Shown: positions 8,805-18,745 of the stretch, one piece after another | How the letters are laid out: every line of letters begins with the position of its first letter | How positions within the stretch are numbered: the first letter of the stretch is position 1 | Assembly (NCBI GenBank): GCA_902826055.1 | Contig: CADEDJ010000030.1 | Span: forward strand, 1 to 38,326 | Direction of reading: 5' to 3' | Source of the DNA: an uncultured Nitrosomonas sp. | Lineage (GTDB): Bacteria; Pseudomonadota; Gammaproteobacteria; Burkholderiales; Nitrosomonadaceae | Length of the DNA stretch: 38,326 nucleotides | Translations under genes and position numbers: made by a program | The notes under the pieces: model-generated | The model's database searches: none | Seen by the model: only the letters and a program-made list of their open reading frames with translations | What the model was told of the DNA's origin: nothing

Positions 8805-9533
8805 TTAAGATAGCTTCTTAACTAGTTTTGACGCATCTAACAAAGAATCTACAATAGAATCGCAATCGAGTTCATACACATTGCGTCCTTCGTTATAACC
8901 GTAAGTTACGCAGAATACATGACATCCAGCAGCCCTGGCTGCTATAGCGTCATTTAATGAGTCGCCTATGAGTAAAGCTTCATGTGGATGGACATTGAAA
9001 TGCTTACAAATATGCAGCAATGGCATAGGATCAGGTTTCTTCTTTGGTAAACTGTCACCTGACAGTATGATTTCAAATTGATCATACAAATGCGTTGCAT
9101 GTAAGAGCGGCAATGTAAAAGCTTCTGCTTTGTTAGTGATGCAAGCTAACTTGAAACCTGCTTGCTGCATAGCCTTGATGCCTTCCAAGACACCCGAGTA
9201 AGGGCGAGTATTAACGCTTAAATTATTGGCGTAATGTTTCTCATAAATAGGCAATGCTTTTGCAAATAAAGCGCTATCAGGTTCACCGTCGAGCTGTCCG
9301 GTTAATGTGCGTTTTACCAGTTTCTGAATGCCTTTGCCAATGTACGAGCAAATGGTTGACGTCGATTGTTCCGGCATTCCCAAATCTTTTAACATCAAAT
9401 TTGCAGATAGCGCGAGATCGTCGGCTGTATTGAGCAGCGTACCGTCCAAATCGATCATGATCACTTTTACTGCGAGTGGAAATTCAATCTCTTTTTCAGA
9501 AGTACGCGGTTTACTAGAAAGACTATGATTCAT
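8805..9533 (-). CDS. gph: Phosphoglycolate phosphatase (HAD family)
   Basis: A 242-residue haloacid-dehalogenase-like hydrolase that removes phosphate from 2-phosphoglycolate, formed by the Rubisco oxygenase reaction or by DNA repair. HAD motifs are visible: motif I DLDGT with D28 and D30, motif II around T133 (ACITNK), motif III KKKPDP, and motif IV GDSLND with D191 and D195. It lies between rpe and trpE on the same strand. Its first ~20 residues form a polar extension before the core (KVIMIDLDG), so a slightly later start is possible. Confidence 0.9.
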   Translation of the reverse strand: MNHSLSSKPRTSEKEIEFPLAVKVIMIDLDGTLLNTADDLALSANLMLKDLGMPEQSTSTICSYIGKGIQKLVKRTLTGQLDGEPDSALFAKALPIYEKHYANNLSVNTRPYSGVLEGIKAMQQAGFKLACITNKAEAFTLPLLHATHLYDQFEIILSGDSLPKKKPDPMPLLHICKHFNVHPHEALLIGDSLNDAIAARAAGCHVFCVTYGYNEGRNVYELDCDSIVDSLLDASKLVKKLS

Positions 9534-9581
9534 TTAAAATAATTAGGAAATAATAATAAGTCGCAGGATTAGAGCAATGGC

Positions 9582-10262
9582 TTATACTGTGGTTGCTAAT
9601 TCAGCACGAAATGCAGCCAATATGGTGTCATATCGGTGCGGATCAGTATCTTTTCCAGCTTGATAAATTGCTGATCCTGCGACAAAAGTGTCGGCGCCGG
9701 CACGAGCTATTTCCGCGATATTATCAACTTTAACACCCCCATCAATTTCCAACATAATGTCTTTACCGCTTGCATCAATGCGTTGTCTGACAGCACGTAG
9801 TTTGTTCAAAGCTTCTGGAATAAATTTTTGCCCGCCAAAACCAGGATTCACTGACATGATTAAAATTAAATCCAATTTGTCGAGTACATGATCCAGATAG
9901 TACAGTGGTGTTGCCGGATTGAAAACCAAGCCTGCTTTACAGCCTTGTTCTTTGATCAATCCGATGGTGCGATCGATATGATTAGATGCTTCAGGATGAA
10001 ATGAAATGATGTTGGCGCCTGCTTTAGCAAAATCAGGAACGATACGATCAACCGGCTCAACCATTAAATGTACATCAATCATTGCATCAGTCACAGGGCG
10101 AATAGCTTCGCATACAAGTGGTCCGATGGTAAGATTGGGTACGTAATGGTTGTCCATTACATCAAAATGAATGATATCCGCTCCCGAATCGATAACGGTA
10201 GTGATTTCTTCGCCAAGTTTAGCGAAATTAGCGGAAAGAATACTAGGTGCGATGCGATACAT
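9582..10262 (-). CDS. rpe: Ribulose-phosphate 3-epimerase
   Basis: A 226-residue TIM-barrel enzyme interconverting ribulose 5-phosphate and xylulose 5-phosphate in the pentose phosphate and Calvin cycles. Signatures are APSILSANF near the N-terminus, [33 protein letters not shown] and EIDGGV. It is the first gene of the rpe-gph-trpE group, 48 bases upstream of gph. It is divergent from apaG with about 150 bases between the starts, which must hold promoters for both directions. Confidence 0.96.
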   Translation of the reverse strand: MYRIAPSILSANFAKLGEEITTVIDSGADIIHFDVMDNHYVPNLTIGPLVCEAIRPVTDAMIDVHLMVEPVDRIVPDFAKAGANIISFHPEASNHIDRTIGLIKEQGCKAGLVFNPATPLYYLDHVLDKLDLILIMSVNPGFGGQKFIPEALNKLRAVRQRIDASGKDIMLEIDGGVKVDNIAEIARAGADTFVAGSAIYQAGKDTDPHRYDTILAAFRAELATTV

Positions 10263-10416
10263 GAAATCCTCTCAATAAACAACATAAAGTTGATATTTTA
10301 ACTGTAAATGACAGGCTGCGCTTAAAAGTGATAAATATTTATCATTTAATTAATCTTAAAAAGTACGCTTTCTTACTTTTTCTTGATACAGTATTCAACT
10401 ACAAGCGGAAATAAAG

Positions 10417-10800
10417 ATGGTTGAAAATAAAAAATACGAAATTGAGATCAGTATTAGTACGGTATATTTGCCAGAACAATCGGACGAGGATGCTGAGCGG
10501 CATGTGTTTGCTTATACGATAACCATTGCAAATATTGGTACTGTAGCGACTCAATTAATCAGCAGGCATTGGATTATCGATAATGGTGATGGTACTATTC
10601 AAGAGGTGCGTGGACTGGGAGTGGTTGGCGAACAGCCATTGCTGAAGCCCGGCGATCGTTTTGAGTATACCAGTGGAACAGTAATTTCCACACCTGTGGG
10701 ATCGATGAAAGGCAGCTATCAGATGGCAGCAGAGGATGGTGTTCACTTTAATGTTTCTATACCGGAATTCATCCTCAGCGCACCGAGGATTCTGCATTAA
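10417..10800 (+). CDS. apaG: ApaG protein
   Basis: A 127-residue single-domain beta-sandwich protein of the ApaG family (Co2+/Mg2+ efflux-associated; biochemical role not settled). Family signatures are YTITIANIGT, QLISRHWIIDNGDG, EVRGLGVVGEQP, YTSGTVISTPVGSMKGSY and FNVSIPEF. Length is normal. It is divergent from rpe and 58 bases upstream of a methyltransferase gene on the same strand. Confidence 0.95.
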   Translation: MVENKKYEIEISISTVYLPEQSDEDAERHVFAYTITIANIGTVATQLISRHWIIDNGDGTIQEVRGLGVVGEQPLLKPGDRFEYTSGTVISTPVGSMKGSYQMAAEDGVHFNVSIPEFILSAPRILH

Positions 10801-10858
10801 ATGGTTTGCATATCTCATTTGCTTTGATGTTTGGTTTTTTATAATTACCAGAATTCAA

Positions 10859-11563
10859 ATGACCGGTAAACTGTTCTTAATTCCAGTTCCGATTAGTATG
10901 GGCGATATTTCTTGGGTATTGCCGGCGATAGTACAACAGCGTGTGGCTGAGATTGCTCATTTTGTTGTTGAACATCCCAAGACTGCAAGGCAATTCTTAA
11001 AGCAGATAAACTCTAAATTTTCATTGCGAGATTTAAGTATGCAGACATTGAATGAGCATACTTCAGATAAAGATCTGCTAAGTTTTTTAAGTCCATTATT
11101 TGCTGGAAATGATGTAGGTTTGTTATCCGAAGCAGGTTGCCCCGCTGTGGCTGATCCTGGTGCCGGATTGATCCGTTTGGCCCATAAAAATGCTATTACA
11201 GTGATACCGCTGGTGGGGCCGTCATCAATTTTATTGGCATTAATGGCGTCGGGTTTGAATGGCCAACATTTTGCCTTTCAGGGTTATTTACCAATTGACA
11301 ATACTGCACGTACGAAAAAAATAATAGAACTGGAGAAATTATCAATTAATCAAGATCAGACACAGATATTTATCGAAACACCTTATCGCAATCAGAAACT
11401 AATCGAGCAATTGGTCGCAATCTGCGCTGACAATACTGATTTGTGCATTGCCAGTTACTTAACTTCGTCACACGAGAAAATTACGACAAAATCTATCAAA
11501 GAATGGCGCAATTCTTTACCTGATATAAATAAACTGCCCGCCATTTTTTTATTACACGGATAA
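10859..11563 (+). CDS. SAM-dependent methyltransferase, RsmI/tetrapyrrole-methylase family
   Basis: The product is 234 residues. The start at 10859 (MTGKLFLIPVPIS) is chosen because the upstream open frame overlaps apaG and is unlike the family. It matches the COG0313 group: LFLIPVPI at the N-terminus, a loop equivalent to RsmI's DAGTPAISDPG (here EAGCPAVADPGAGL), then VPLVGPSS-type IPLVGPSSILLAL and FAFQGYLP. True RsmI methylates the 2'-O of C1402 in 16S rRNA and is ~280 residues; this protein belongs to a shorter paralogous type lacking the RsmI C-terminal extension, so its substrate is uncertain. It converges on gloA. Confidence 0.85.
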   Translation: MTGKLFLIPVPISMGDISWVLPAIVQQRVAEIAHFVVEHPKTARQFLKQINSKFSLRDLSMQTLNEHTSDKDLLSFLSPLFAGNDVGLLSEAGCPAVADPGAGLIRLAHKNAITVIPLVGPSSILLALMASGLNGQHFAFQGYLPIDNTARTKKIIELEKLSINQDQTQIFIETPYRNQKLIEQLVAICADNTDLCIASYLTSSHEKITTKSIKEWRNSLPDINKLPAIFLLHG

Positions 11564-11580
11564 ATGTGATTTTATTGTGT

Positions 11581-11970
11581 CTAACTAGGCTTTTTTTGAA
11601 TAAACTCTATTTTATAGCCGTCCGGATCTTCGATAAATGCAATAATAGTGGCGCCATGCTTCATGGGGCCTGCTTCACGTGTTACCTTTCCTCCAGTTTT
11701 TTTAGTGTTTTCACAGGCTTGATATGCGTCATCTACTTCGATGGCAATATGCCCAAATCCTTCTCCCAGGTTATAGGATATAGTATCCCAATTGTGCGTC
11801 AATTCTAATACAGCGCCATCCGCTTCATCTTGGTAACCTACAAAAGCCAAAGTAAATCTACCATCAGGATAGTCTTTGCGGCGCAGTAATTTCATACCCA
11901 ATACCTGCGTATAAAACGTAAGTGATTTTTCGAGATTACCGACTCTCAGCATGGTATGTAGGATACGCAT
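11581..11970 (-). CDS. gloA: Lactoylglutathione lyase (glyoxalase I)
   Basis: A 129-residue enzyme converting the hemithioacetal of methylglyoxal and glutathione to S-lactoylglutathione. The metal ligands fall at exactly the Escherichia coli positions: H5, E56, H74 and E122. That short architecture, without the insertions of Zn-type enzymes, predicts a Ni/Co-dependent bacterial enzyme. The ATG directly follows the rubredoxin stop codon on the same strand, so the two are probably co-transcribed. Confidence 0.97.
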   Translation of the reverse strand: MRILHTMLRVGNLEKSLTFYTQVLGMKLLRRKDYPDGRFTLAFVGYQDEADGAVLELTHNWDTISYNLGEGFGHIAIEVDDAYQACENTKKTGGKVTREAGPMKHGATIIAFIEDPDGYKIEFIQKKPS

Positions 11971-12159
11971 TTATATTTTTACCATTTCAAAATCTTCTTT
12001 ACGAGCGCCGCATTCAGGGCAAGTCCAATTAATCGGCACATCTTCCCAGCGTGTGCCCGGTGCAATGCCTTCATCCGGAGATCCCAACGCTTCATCATAG
12101 ATATAGCCGCAAATTAAACACATATAACGATTGTACTCGCGATTCTCTTCGGTAGGCAT
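11971..12159 (-). CDS. Rubredoxin
   Basis: A small iron-sulfur electron carrier, 62 residues from the ATG at 12159. The frame continues to a TTG at 12171, but that codon sits directly on the AGGAAA and makes a poorer start. Two CxxCG knuckles, MCLICGYIYDEALG and WTCPECGARKEDF, hold the single Fe; the aromatic core (Y, W, F) and the PDEGI..GT motif are intact. It lies immediately upstream of gloA and is divergent from thiD. Confidence 0.95.
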   Translation of the reverse strand: MPTEENREYNRYMCLICGYIYDEALGSPDEGIAPGTRWEDVPINWTCPECGARKEDFEMVKI

Positions 12160-12217
12160 GATAGATAGCAATTTCCTTTTAGTTTTAGGTTAAAATGATA
12201 TTTTACGGTATTAATGT

Positions 12218-13054
12218 ATGTTACAGCCACCCCCAAGCGTACTTTCTTTTGCAGGTCATGACCCGAGTGGAGGTGCAGGTTTGCAGGCCGATATGTTGGC
12301 CATTGCCAGCATGGGATGTCATCCTCTGTCAATCGTAACAGCCATCACCATTCAGGATACTACCGGAGTGAATGATGTAATGCCTTTGGATGCCGAGTGG
12401 GTTGCCGATCAGGCCAGGGCCGTATTAGAAGATATGCCTGTTCATGCGTTTAAAATGGGTTTATTGGGTAGTATTGAAATTATCGCTGCTATTGCAGAAG
12501 TGATTTCAGATTATCCGCATATTCCTGTGGTCATGGATCCCATACTGACATCGGGCCGAGGCGATGAATTAGCCAGTGAAGCAATGATTGATGCGATGGG
12601 TAAATTATTGCTGCCGCAAGTTACCGTACTAACACCCAATAGCTTAGAGGCAAGACGTCTCGCTCAGCAAGAAGATGATAATCATGACATCGCGCTGGGT
12701 TTTGGGCTATGTGCACAGCGAATACTCAAAATGGGATGCGAATATGTATTGATAACGGGCACCCATGAGAACACTATCCATGTGGTTAATACACTGTTTG
12801 ATACAAATGGTATTGTACGCGCTGATGAATGGGAAAGACTTGAAAATACTTATCATGGTTCAGGATGTACTTTAGCGTCTGCGATAGCTGCTTCATTAGC
12901 TAATGGATTATCCATTGATGAAAGTGTATTGGAAGCGCAGGATTACACGTGGCGTACGTTACAGGCCGGATTTCGTCCCGGGATGGGGCAATATATTCCT
13001 AATCGGCTTTTCTGGGCTCAAGGCAGTGAAAATGCGGATAGCCAAAAGGATTAA
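12218..13054 (+). CDS. thiD: Hydroxymethylpyrimidine kinase / phosphomethylpyrimidine kinase
   Basis: A 278-residue ribokinase-fold enzyme that phosphorylates HMP and HMP-P for thiamine synthesis. It shows the N-terminal substrate motif LSFAGHDPSGGAGLQAD, VVMDPILTSGRG, the LTPNSLEA motif and the anion-hole motif YHGSGCTLASAIAA with its catalytic Cys/Asp region. It is followed by thiE after only three bases. No TPP riboswitch is visible upstream: only about 58 bases separate it from the divergent rubredoxin gene, too few for a full THI element. Confidence 0.96.
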   Translation: MLQPPPSVLSFAGHDPSGGAGLQADMLAIASMGCHPLSIVTAITIQDTTGVNDVMPLDAEWVADQARAVLEDMPVHAFKMGLLGSIEIIAAIAEVISDYPHIPVVMDPILTSGRGDELASEAMIDAMGKLLLPQVTVLTPNSLEARRLAQQEDDNHDIALGFGLCAQRILKMGCEYVLITGTHENTIHVVNTLFDTNGIVRADEWERLENTYHGSGCTLASAIAASLANGLSIDESVLEAQDYTWRTLQAGFRPGMGQYIPNRLFWAQGSENADSQKD

Positions 13055-13057
13055 TCA

Positions 13058-13690
13058 TTGACAAGCTATAAAATAAGCGGTTTGTATGCAGTTACCCCAG
13101 ATCTTGAGAATACAAATGCGCTACTGAACAAATCACTGCAGGTGCTGGCTGGCGGCGTGCAACTCATACAATATCGTTGTAAATCGGCAGATAAGAATTT
13201 ACTGAAGGAACAAGCGGTGTCATTGCTGCAGTTGTGTAGAAAATATGAAATCCCGCTAATCATTAATGACCATCTTGACTTAGCTGTGGAAATTGGCGCG
13301 GATGGCGTGCATGTAGGTCAGAATGATTTGCCGGTTGCTTTTGTGAGAAAACGATTAGGGCAAGGTAAAATTGTCGGTGCTTCATGTTATAACAATTTAA
13401 ATTTGGCGTTTCAGGCTGAAAAAGAAGGTGCTGACTATGTTGCTTTTGGTGCTTTTTTTTCGTCATTAACTAAACCGGATGCGGTAGCGGTTTCTATGAA
13501 CTTGATGGATCAGGCGAGTAAGCAGTTAGCTGTTCCAATTGTCGCAATTGGGGGTATCCGATTAAACAATGCGAGTTCTGTCATTCAGCGCGGATGTGCG
13601 GCAATTGCTGTTTGTAATGATTTGTTTCATGGAGATAATATCAAAGAAAAAACAACACAATATACGCAATTGTTTGCAAAATTTTCATAA
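13058..13690 (+). CDS. thiE: Thiamine-phosphate synthase
   Basis: A 210-residue TIM-barrel enzyme coupling HMP-PP with the thiazole phosphate. Family motifs are LYAVTPD, VQLIQYRCK (most homologues have QxRxK), INDHLDLAVEIGADGVHVGQNDLP, GASCYNN, YVAFGAFFSSLTK and VAIGGI. It starts with TTG at 13058, supported by AAGGA about eight bases upstream. It sits three bases after thiD, so translation is probably coupled. hemL follows 36 bases later. Confidence 0.95.
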   Translation: MTSYKISGLYAVTPDLENTNALLNKSLQVLAGGVQLIQYRCKSADKNLLKEQAVSLLQLCRKYEIPLIINDHLDLAVEIGADGVHVGQNDLPVAFVRKRLGQGKIVGASCYNNLNLAFQAEKEGADYVAFGAFFSSLTKPDAVAVSMNLMDQASKQLAVPIVAIGGIRLNNASSVIQRGCAAIAVCNDLFHGDNIKEKTTQYTQLFAKFS

Positions 13691-13726
13691 CAAACCATAA
13701 CTATCAATTTTTATAAGAGTAATCAA

Positions 13727-15007
13727 ATGACTTCACGAAATCACCAATTATTTGAGCAGTCTCAGCAATATATTCCAGGGGGAGTTAATTCTCCTGTGAG
13801 AGCATTTAAATCAGTGGGGGGCGATCCCGTTTTTTTTCAACGTGGAAAAGGCGCTTATTTTTGGGACGCGGACGGTAAATCTTACATCGACTATGTCGGA
13901 TCGTGGGGGCCGTTAATCTTGGGGCATGCTCATGCAGATGTAGTTAAGGCGGTTCAGGATGCTGCACAAAACGGCCTGACGTTTGGTGCGCCGACAGAAG
14001 CGGAGCTGGAAATTGCGAAATTGATTTGCCAACTTATTCCGTCTATTGAACAAGTCAGATTGGTAAGTTCTGGAACAGAAGCCGGTATGAGTGCAATTCG
14101 GCTTGCGCGCGGTTTTACGGGTAGAAGTAAGATTATCAAATTTGAAGGTTGTTATCATGGCCACGATGATTCGTTGCTGGTTAAGGCAGGCTCCGGTGCG
14201 CTAACATTTGGCAATCCAAGTTCGGCAGGCGTTCCGCCAGAAACAGCCGGACATACCATTGTTTTAGATTACAACGATGTAGCCAGTATCGAAAAAGCAT
14301 TTAATCAATGGGGACAGGAAATTGCTGCGGTTATTGTCGAACCGGTTGCGGGTAACATGAATCTGGTAGCACCTAGCGAGAATTTTCTTGCTCGGTTGCG
14401 GACATTATGCACGCAAAGTGGCAGTGTGTTGATATTTGATGAAGTTATGACAGGATTTCGTGTTGGTCTTGGGTGTGCACAAGGGCTTTATAAGATTACA
14501 CCCGATTTGACAACGTTGGGTAAAGTCATAGGCGGAGGTATGCCGATGGCTGCATTTGGAGGACGCCGGGATATTATGCAATGTTTGGCGCCACTGGGAC
14601 CCGTTTATCAGGCGGGTACGCTTTCTGGTAACCCGGTAGCCGTGGCGGCTGGGCTTGCCACACTGAAGCAAGTGCAAACGCCAGGCTTCTATGAACAATT
14701 AGAAAATCGGACGCGGCAATTAACCGATGGTATTACGAGTATTGCAAGAAAACAAGGTATTGAATTTTGTGCACAATCTGTTGGCGGTATGTTCGGTTTG
14801 TATTTTAAAAAGGATATCCCCACTAGCTTTGCTGAGGTTATGCAGTGTAATAAGGAGGCATTTAATCGATTTTTTCATGCCATGCTGGAAGAGGGCGTGT
14901 ATTTTGCACCATCAGCATTTGAAGCGGGTTTTGTGTCATCTGTGCATGGAGATGCGGAATTGGATAAGACATTGGCTTCAGCCGAAAAAATATTTAAGCG
15001 TTGGTGA
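13727..15007 (+). CDS. hemL: Glutamate-1-semialdehyde 2,1-aminomutase
   Basis: A 426-residue class III PLP aminotransferase that converts glutamate-1-semialdehyde to 5-aminolevulinate in the C5 haem pathway. The PLP lysine is K266 in [12 protein letters not shown]. Other signatures are [39 protein letters not shown] and [12 protein letters not shown]. Length is normal. It follows thiDE on the same strand and is closed by a strong hairpin terminator. Confidence 0.98.
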   Translation: MTSRNHQLFEQSQQYIPGGVNSPVRAFKSVGGDPVFFQRGKGAYFWDADGKSYIDYVGSWGPLILGHAHADVVKAVQDAAQNGLTFGAPTEAELEIAKLICQLIPSIEQVRLVSSGTEAGMSAIRLARGFTGRSKIIKFEGCYHGHDDSLLVKAGSGALTFGNPSSAGVPPETAGHTIVLDYNDVASIEKAFNQWGQEIAAVIVEPVAGNMNLVAPSENFLARLRTLCTQSGSVLIFDEVMTGFRVGLGCAQGLYKITPDLTTLGKVIGGGMPMAAFGGRRDIMQCLAPLGPVYQAGTLSGNPVAVAAGLATLKQVQTPGFYEQLENRTRQLTDGITSIARKQGIEFCAQSVGGMFGLYFKKDIPTSFAEVMQCNKEAFNRFFHAMLEEGVYFAPSAFEAGFVSSVHGDAELDKTLASAEKIFKRW

Positions 15008-15040
15008 TTGCGGAAGTCGATACTGGACTTTAAAAAAATA

Positions 15041-15070
15041 AAAGGCGGAAATTTCCGCCTTTTATTTTTA
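15041..15070. terminator. Bidirectional terminator between hemL and cytochrome c4
   Basis: A perfect 22-base palindrome at 15041-15062, built on GGCGGAAATTTCCGCC, is flanked by T-rich DNA on the plus side (TTTATTTTTA) and by A-runs on the other side that read as T-runs on the minus strand. It serves both convergent genes. Confidence 0.9.
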
Positions 15071-15090
15071 AAATGTAAATGGTGTGATGA

Positions 15091-15747
15091 CTAGCGCATC
15101 GTAGAAATATAAGCTGCAACTGCACGCTTTTCTTGTCCGCTCATGCGAGTGATGACTTTGTGCATCACATCATTATCATTGGCCCGATCGCCGGTATTAA
15201 ACAGGTTCAATTGAGTTATGGTATATTCTGCATGCTGCCCAGCCAATGCAGGATAACGCGGAGGAATTCCGGAACCATTAGGGCTATGACAACTTGCGCA
15301 GGCGGGTACGCCATTACCAATGTTTCCGCCGTGATAAAGTATTTTGCCAGCATCGATCATTTTTTCATCAGCTGGAACTTGACTTGGGCTCGCTTTCTGT
15401 TTGGCATAATATTCGCCCAGCTTTTTCATATCTTCCGCTGAAAGTGCTGCAACCATTGAAGACATCACCGCACTGTTACGCATCGGTGGATTGCTTTCAC
15501 TTGCTTTGAAATCCATTAACTGCTTGGTAATATATTCAGCATGTTGTCCTGCGAGAATAGGATTCATGGGAATAGCGCTATTGCCATCCGCATTATGGCA
15601 ACCCGCGCATACACCTGCTGCGATTTCTTCAACTGTGGCAGGAGGTGGAGGAGTTGATTCAGCAGTTTCAGTAGTATCTGTTTCGGCTGAGATCGTCGCA
15701 GGCAATGCCAACATTAAGAGTAGAACTGCTTTCTTGATTATTTTCAT
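15091..15747 (-). CDS. Dihaem cytochrome c4-type protein
   Basis: The product is 218 residues. The ATG at 15747 is preferred over the upstream TTG at 15768 because it begins a standard signal peptide (MKIIKKAVLLLMLALPATIS-A) with GGA about ten bases upstream. The mature protein has an acidic, proline-rich linker and two class I cytochrome c domains, each with one haem site: CAGCH and CASCH. Repeated ILAGQHAEYITKQL / ALAGQHAEYTITQL motifs mark the c4 family. It is a periplasmic electron carrier, usually feeding a terminal oxidase. It is monocistronic here and divergent from the SPOR gene. Confidence 0.92.
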   Translation of the reverse strand: MKIIKKAVLLLMLALPATISAETDTTETAESTPPPPATVEEIAAGVCAGCHNADGNSAIPMNPILAGQHAEYITKQLMDFKASESNPPMRNSAVMSSMVAALSAEDMKKLGEYYAKQKASPSQVPADEKMIDAGKILYHGGNIGNGVPACASCHSPNGSGIPPRYPALAGQHAEYTITQLNLFNTGDRANDNDVMHKVITRMSGQEKRAVAAYISTMR

Positions 15748-15887
15748 ATTTCGTATTCCGTATTTCAAAGGCGTTTAAGTTTAAAATCAGTAGAGTCATT
15801 GACAATTTTAACGGTGCATTTTAACAAGGCATACGCGTGTTAACAACAAAATTAAGATAATATCAACATTTAAAATTTTATTTTTCA

Positions 15888-16487
15888 ATGAAAATAATTT
15901 TTATTTTGCTCTTGATTATGAATGTTGCGGCTTATTTTGCTGGCGTACAATCGAGACCTTCGCAGAGTAACCGGATACTTTTGCTTAATGAGCTTAATCC
16001 TGAAAAAATAGTTCTGTTGCCAAGCGATGAGAATTGCTTCGAATGGGGTAGTTTTCATGAGGAGCAAATAAAATATGCTGAAGCGGTTATTACAGAAATA
16101 ATTTCTGAACAAAATTATGAGCTTGAAGAAGCTGGCAGCGCCATGATGTATTGGCTCTATGTTCCGCCATTAGCAAACAAGGAAGCTGCGAACCGCATGA
16201 TCAACAAATTACGCAATATTGGCATTGTCAGTTTTCGGGTAAAAGATAACAATCAATGGAAAAATGCTATTTCCTTGGGCATGTTTGCGAGTGAACAAGA
16301 AGCCATGAATCAATTGAAAGAAATTGAAAAAAAAGGAGTTACTGGTGTGGCTATGGAGAATCGTAATGTGCCGCTAAAGAGGGTTATCATTTACAATCCT
16401 GCGCAACATGTTAAAGAACAACTACAAAAGCTTACTGAGCAATTTGATGGAACGCATTTAGCGCAAACCAAATGTGAGCGTTTATAA
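15888..16487 (+). CDS. SPOR-domain protein with N-terminal membrane anchor
   Basis: The product is 199 residues. Residues 2-18 form a membrane helix (KIIFILLLIMNVAAYFA), followed by a ~60-residue spacer. The second half has a SPOR-like pattern: MMYWLYVPPLANKEAANRMI, then LRNIGIVSFRV and the typical ISLGMFASEQEAMNQLKEI. SPOR domains bind denuded glycan strands at division septa. A role at the cell envelope is therefore likely, but this is not one of the named division proteins. It is divergent from cytochrome c4. Confidence 0.75.
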   Translation: MKIIFILLLIMNVAAYFAGVQSRPSQSNRILLLNELNPEKIVLLPSDENCFEWGSFHEEQIKYAEAVITEIISEQNYELEEAGSAMMYWLYVPPLANKEAANRMINKLRNIGIVSFRVKDNNQWKNAISLGMFASEQEAMNQLKEIEKKGVTGVAMENRNVPLKRVIIYNPAQHVKEQLQKLTEQFDGTHLAQTKCERL

Positions 16488-16572
16488 TATGCAAAGGTAG
16501 GGCATTTGTGTTTCTGCCTCAGCGTCTTGAAGTATGACTGGTAGTGTCAATAATTAATTACAAAAGATCATA

Positions 16573-17379
16573 ATGACGGTTTCGATAAAAACAGCGCAAG
16601 AAATTGAAAAAATGCGAGTTGCTGGCAGGCTTGCTTCCGAAGTATTGGATTACATCACGCCTTTTGTTGTGGCTAATGTCACAACTGAAGAGCTGGATTT
16701 GCTCTGTCACAACTACATGGTAGATATCCAGAAAACGATTCCAGCTCCACTTAATTACGCGCCCGCAGGTCATTCACCATACCCTAAATCGATATGCACT
16801 TCTGTTAACAATCAAATTTGTCATGGTGTTCCAGGGAAAAAGGTATTAAAAAATGGCGATATAATTAATCTAGACATTACAGTAATCGCCAATGGTTATC
16901 ATGGCGATACCAGCCGAATGTTTTATATTGGTGAGCCATCGATTCAAGCCAGGCGTTTGTGCGAAGTTACATTTGAAGCGATGTGGCGGGGAATTGATGA
17001 GATAAAACCGGGAAATCATCTCGGTGATATAGGCAATGCTATCCAGAAACTGGCTGAAGGAGTGGGATACAGTATCGTCAAAGAATTTTGTGGGCATGGC
17101 ATTGGCGCAAAATTCCATGAAAATCCACAAGTGCTGCATTATGGGCGGCCGGGAACCGGCATGGAATTAAAACCAGGCATGATATTTACCGTGGAACCTA
17201 TGATTAACGCCGGTAAAGCAGCCATTCGCCATCTTCCTGATGGATGGACGGTTACTACCAAAGATGGCAGCCTATCTGCACAATGGGAACATACGATTCT
17301 CGTGACTGAGGATGGTCATGAAGTGCTTACCCTTTCAGCAGGTGCGCCCGCTAAGCCTGTTTATCGTTTTGCAAGCTAA
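16573..17379 (+). CDS. map: Methionine aminopeptidase, type I
   Basis: A 268-residue metalloprotease that removes the initiator methionine from nascent proteins. All five metal ligands are present: D101, D112, H175, E208 and E239, along with the substrate-pocket H84. Other signatures are CTSVNNQICHGVP, GHGIGAKFHENP and FTVEPMIN. No N-terminal zinc-finger extension is present. rph follows 26 bases later on the same strand. This is map in an unusual place, away from rpsB/tsf. Confidence 0.97.
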   Translation: MTVSIKTAQEIEKMRVAGRLASEVLDYITPFVVANVTTEELDLLCHNYMVDIQKTIPAPLNYAPAGHSPYPKSICTSVNNQICHGVPGKKVLKNGDIINLDITVIANGYHGDTSRMFYIGEPSIQARRLCEVTFEAMWRGIDEIKPGNHLGDIGNAIQKLAEGVGYSIVKEFCGHGIGAKFHENPQVLHYGRPGTGMELKPGMIFTVEPMINAGKAAIRHLPDGWTVTTKDGSLSAQWEHTILVTEDGHEVLTLSAGAPAKPVYRFAS

Positions 17380-17405
17380 ATTTATTATTGGAAAATTTTT
17401 GAATC

Positions 17406-18143
17406 ATGATACGAAGTAATCATCGCACGCCTTCTCAAATTCGTCCCGTCACGATCACTCGCCGTTATATCAAGCATGCTGACGGATCGGTTTTGATTGA
17501 ATGCGGCGACACCAAAGTGGTTTGCACCGCTAGCATTAGTGAGCAAGTGCCGCCTTTTTTGAAAGGTCAAGGGCAAGGTTGGTTAACTGCTGAATATGGC
17601 ATGTTGCCGGGTTCAACGCATTCCCGTATGCAACGCGAAGCAGCTAAAGGAAAACAATCGGGGCGTACCATGGAAATTCAGCGTTTGATTGGACGTGCAT
17701 TGCGCGCTGTGGTGGATTTGAATGAACTGGGCGAACGCACGATCCAAATTGACTGCGATGTGATTCAAGCCGATGGTGGAACGCGTACCGCAAGTATTAC
17801 GGGCGCATTCGTCGCGTTGCACGATGCGGTAGACAAGTTGATTGAGCAGCAATTGATTGAATCTACGCCGATTCTTGATTATGTGGCTGCTACCTCGGTA
17901 GGAATTTATCAAGGTTTTCCGGTATTGGATTTAGATTATGCGGAAGATTCTTCATGCGATACGGACATGAACGTGGTGATGACAGGCGGCCTAAAAATTG
18001 TTGAGGTGCAAGGGACCGCGGAAGGCAACGCTTTTAGCCGCACAGAATTGGATAACATGTTAGATATGGCGCAATTTGGAATCCAGGAACTGATTACAAT
18101 TCAAAAAAAAGTGCTGGCTGTGGATACTGCTCATCGTGAGTAA
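17406..18143 (+). CDS. rph: Ribonuclease PH
   Basis: A 245-residue phosphorolytic 3'-5' exoribonuclease that trims tRNA precursors and structured RNA. It shows [20 protein letters not shown] at the N-terminus, [12 protein letters not shown], then the phosphate/RNA-binding region [37 protein letters not shown] and [14 protein letters not shown]. It appears full length and intact. Its last eight bases overlap the start of rdgB, so translation is probably coupled. Confidence 0.97.
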   Translation: MIRSNHRTPSQIRPVTITRRYIKHADGSVLIECGDTKVVCTASISEQVPPFLKGQGQGWLTAEYGMLPGSTHSRMQREAAKGKQSGRTMEIQRLIGRALRAVVDLNELGERTIQIDCDVIQADGGTRTASITGAFVALHDAVDKLIEQQLIESTPILDYVAATSVGIYQGFPVLDLDYAEDSSCDTDMNVVMTGGLKIVEVQGTAEGNAFSRTELDNMLDMAQFGIQELITIQKKVLAVDTAHRE

Positions 18144-18738
18144 ACTGACAAAACTTGTCATTGCCAGCAATAATAAAGGTAAGCTGCGTGAGATTGATGA
18201 GTTGCTCGCACCGCTGGCGATCGAGATAATATCGCAATCGCAATTTGATGCCGGTGAAGTCGATGAACCGTACCAGACTTTCGTTGAAAATGCACTCGCC
18301 AAAGCCCGTCACGCGAGCCGATGCTCAAATCTACCGGCTCTCGCAGACGATTCCGGCATCTGCGTACAAGTGCTCGGCGGCGCTCCTGGTGTTAATTCCG
18401 CGCGTTTTGCCGGAGAACCTAAATCGGATACCCGCAACAACCAGAAGCTAATCGAAGCGCTGCAAGACAAAACCGACCGCCGTGCGTATTATTACTGCGT
18501 CATTGTTTTGGTTCGCCACGCCGATGATCCGCAACCAATCATCGTCGATGGCTCGTGGCACGGCGAAATCGTCGATCAGCCGCGGGGCGAAGGCGGGTTT
18601 GGTTATGATCCGTATTTTTTTGTACCCGAATTCGGTAAAACTTCCGCCGAATTGACTGCCGCACAGAAAAATCGCATCAGCCACCGCGGTCAGGCACTGG
18701 CGCACTTGGTGGACATTTTACGCATCGGGAAATTTTGA
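18136..18738 (+). CDS. rdgB: dITP/XTP pyrophosphatase
   Basis: A 200-residue house-cleaning nucleotide pyrophosphatase that removes dITP, ITP and XTP from the pool. N-terminal [13 protein letters not shown] is the nucleotide-binding loop, followed by [33 protein letters not shown], the [12 protein letters not shown] motif, and [10 protein letters not shown] near the end. It starts with GTG at 18136 inside the rph 3' end. It is the last gene of map-rph-rdgB and converges on hicB. Confidence 0.96.
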   Translation: MSKLTKLVIASNNKGKLREIDELLAPLAIEIISQSQFDAGEVDEPYQTFVENALAKARHASRCSNLPALADDSGICVQVLGGAPGVNSARFAGEPKSDTRNNQKLIEALQDKTDRRAYYYCVIVLVRHADDPQPIIVDGSWHGEIVDQPRGEGGFGYDPYFFVPEFGKTSAELTAAQKNRISHRGQALAHLVDILRIGKF

Positions 18739-18745
18739 AAAGGCG

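Noticed and set aside
10736..10858. Upstream extension of the RsmI-like methyltransferase
   Set aside because: The extra 41 residues overlap apaG and are unlike the family; the ATG at 10859 starts at the conserved LFLIPVP motif.
12160..12217. Possible TPP riboswitch before thiD
   Set aside because: Only ~58 bases separate the divergent genes and no THI-box motif is visible.
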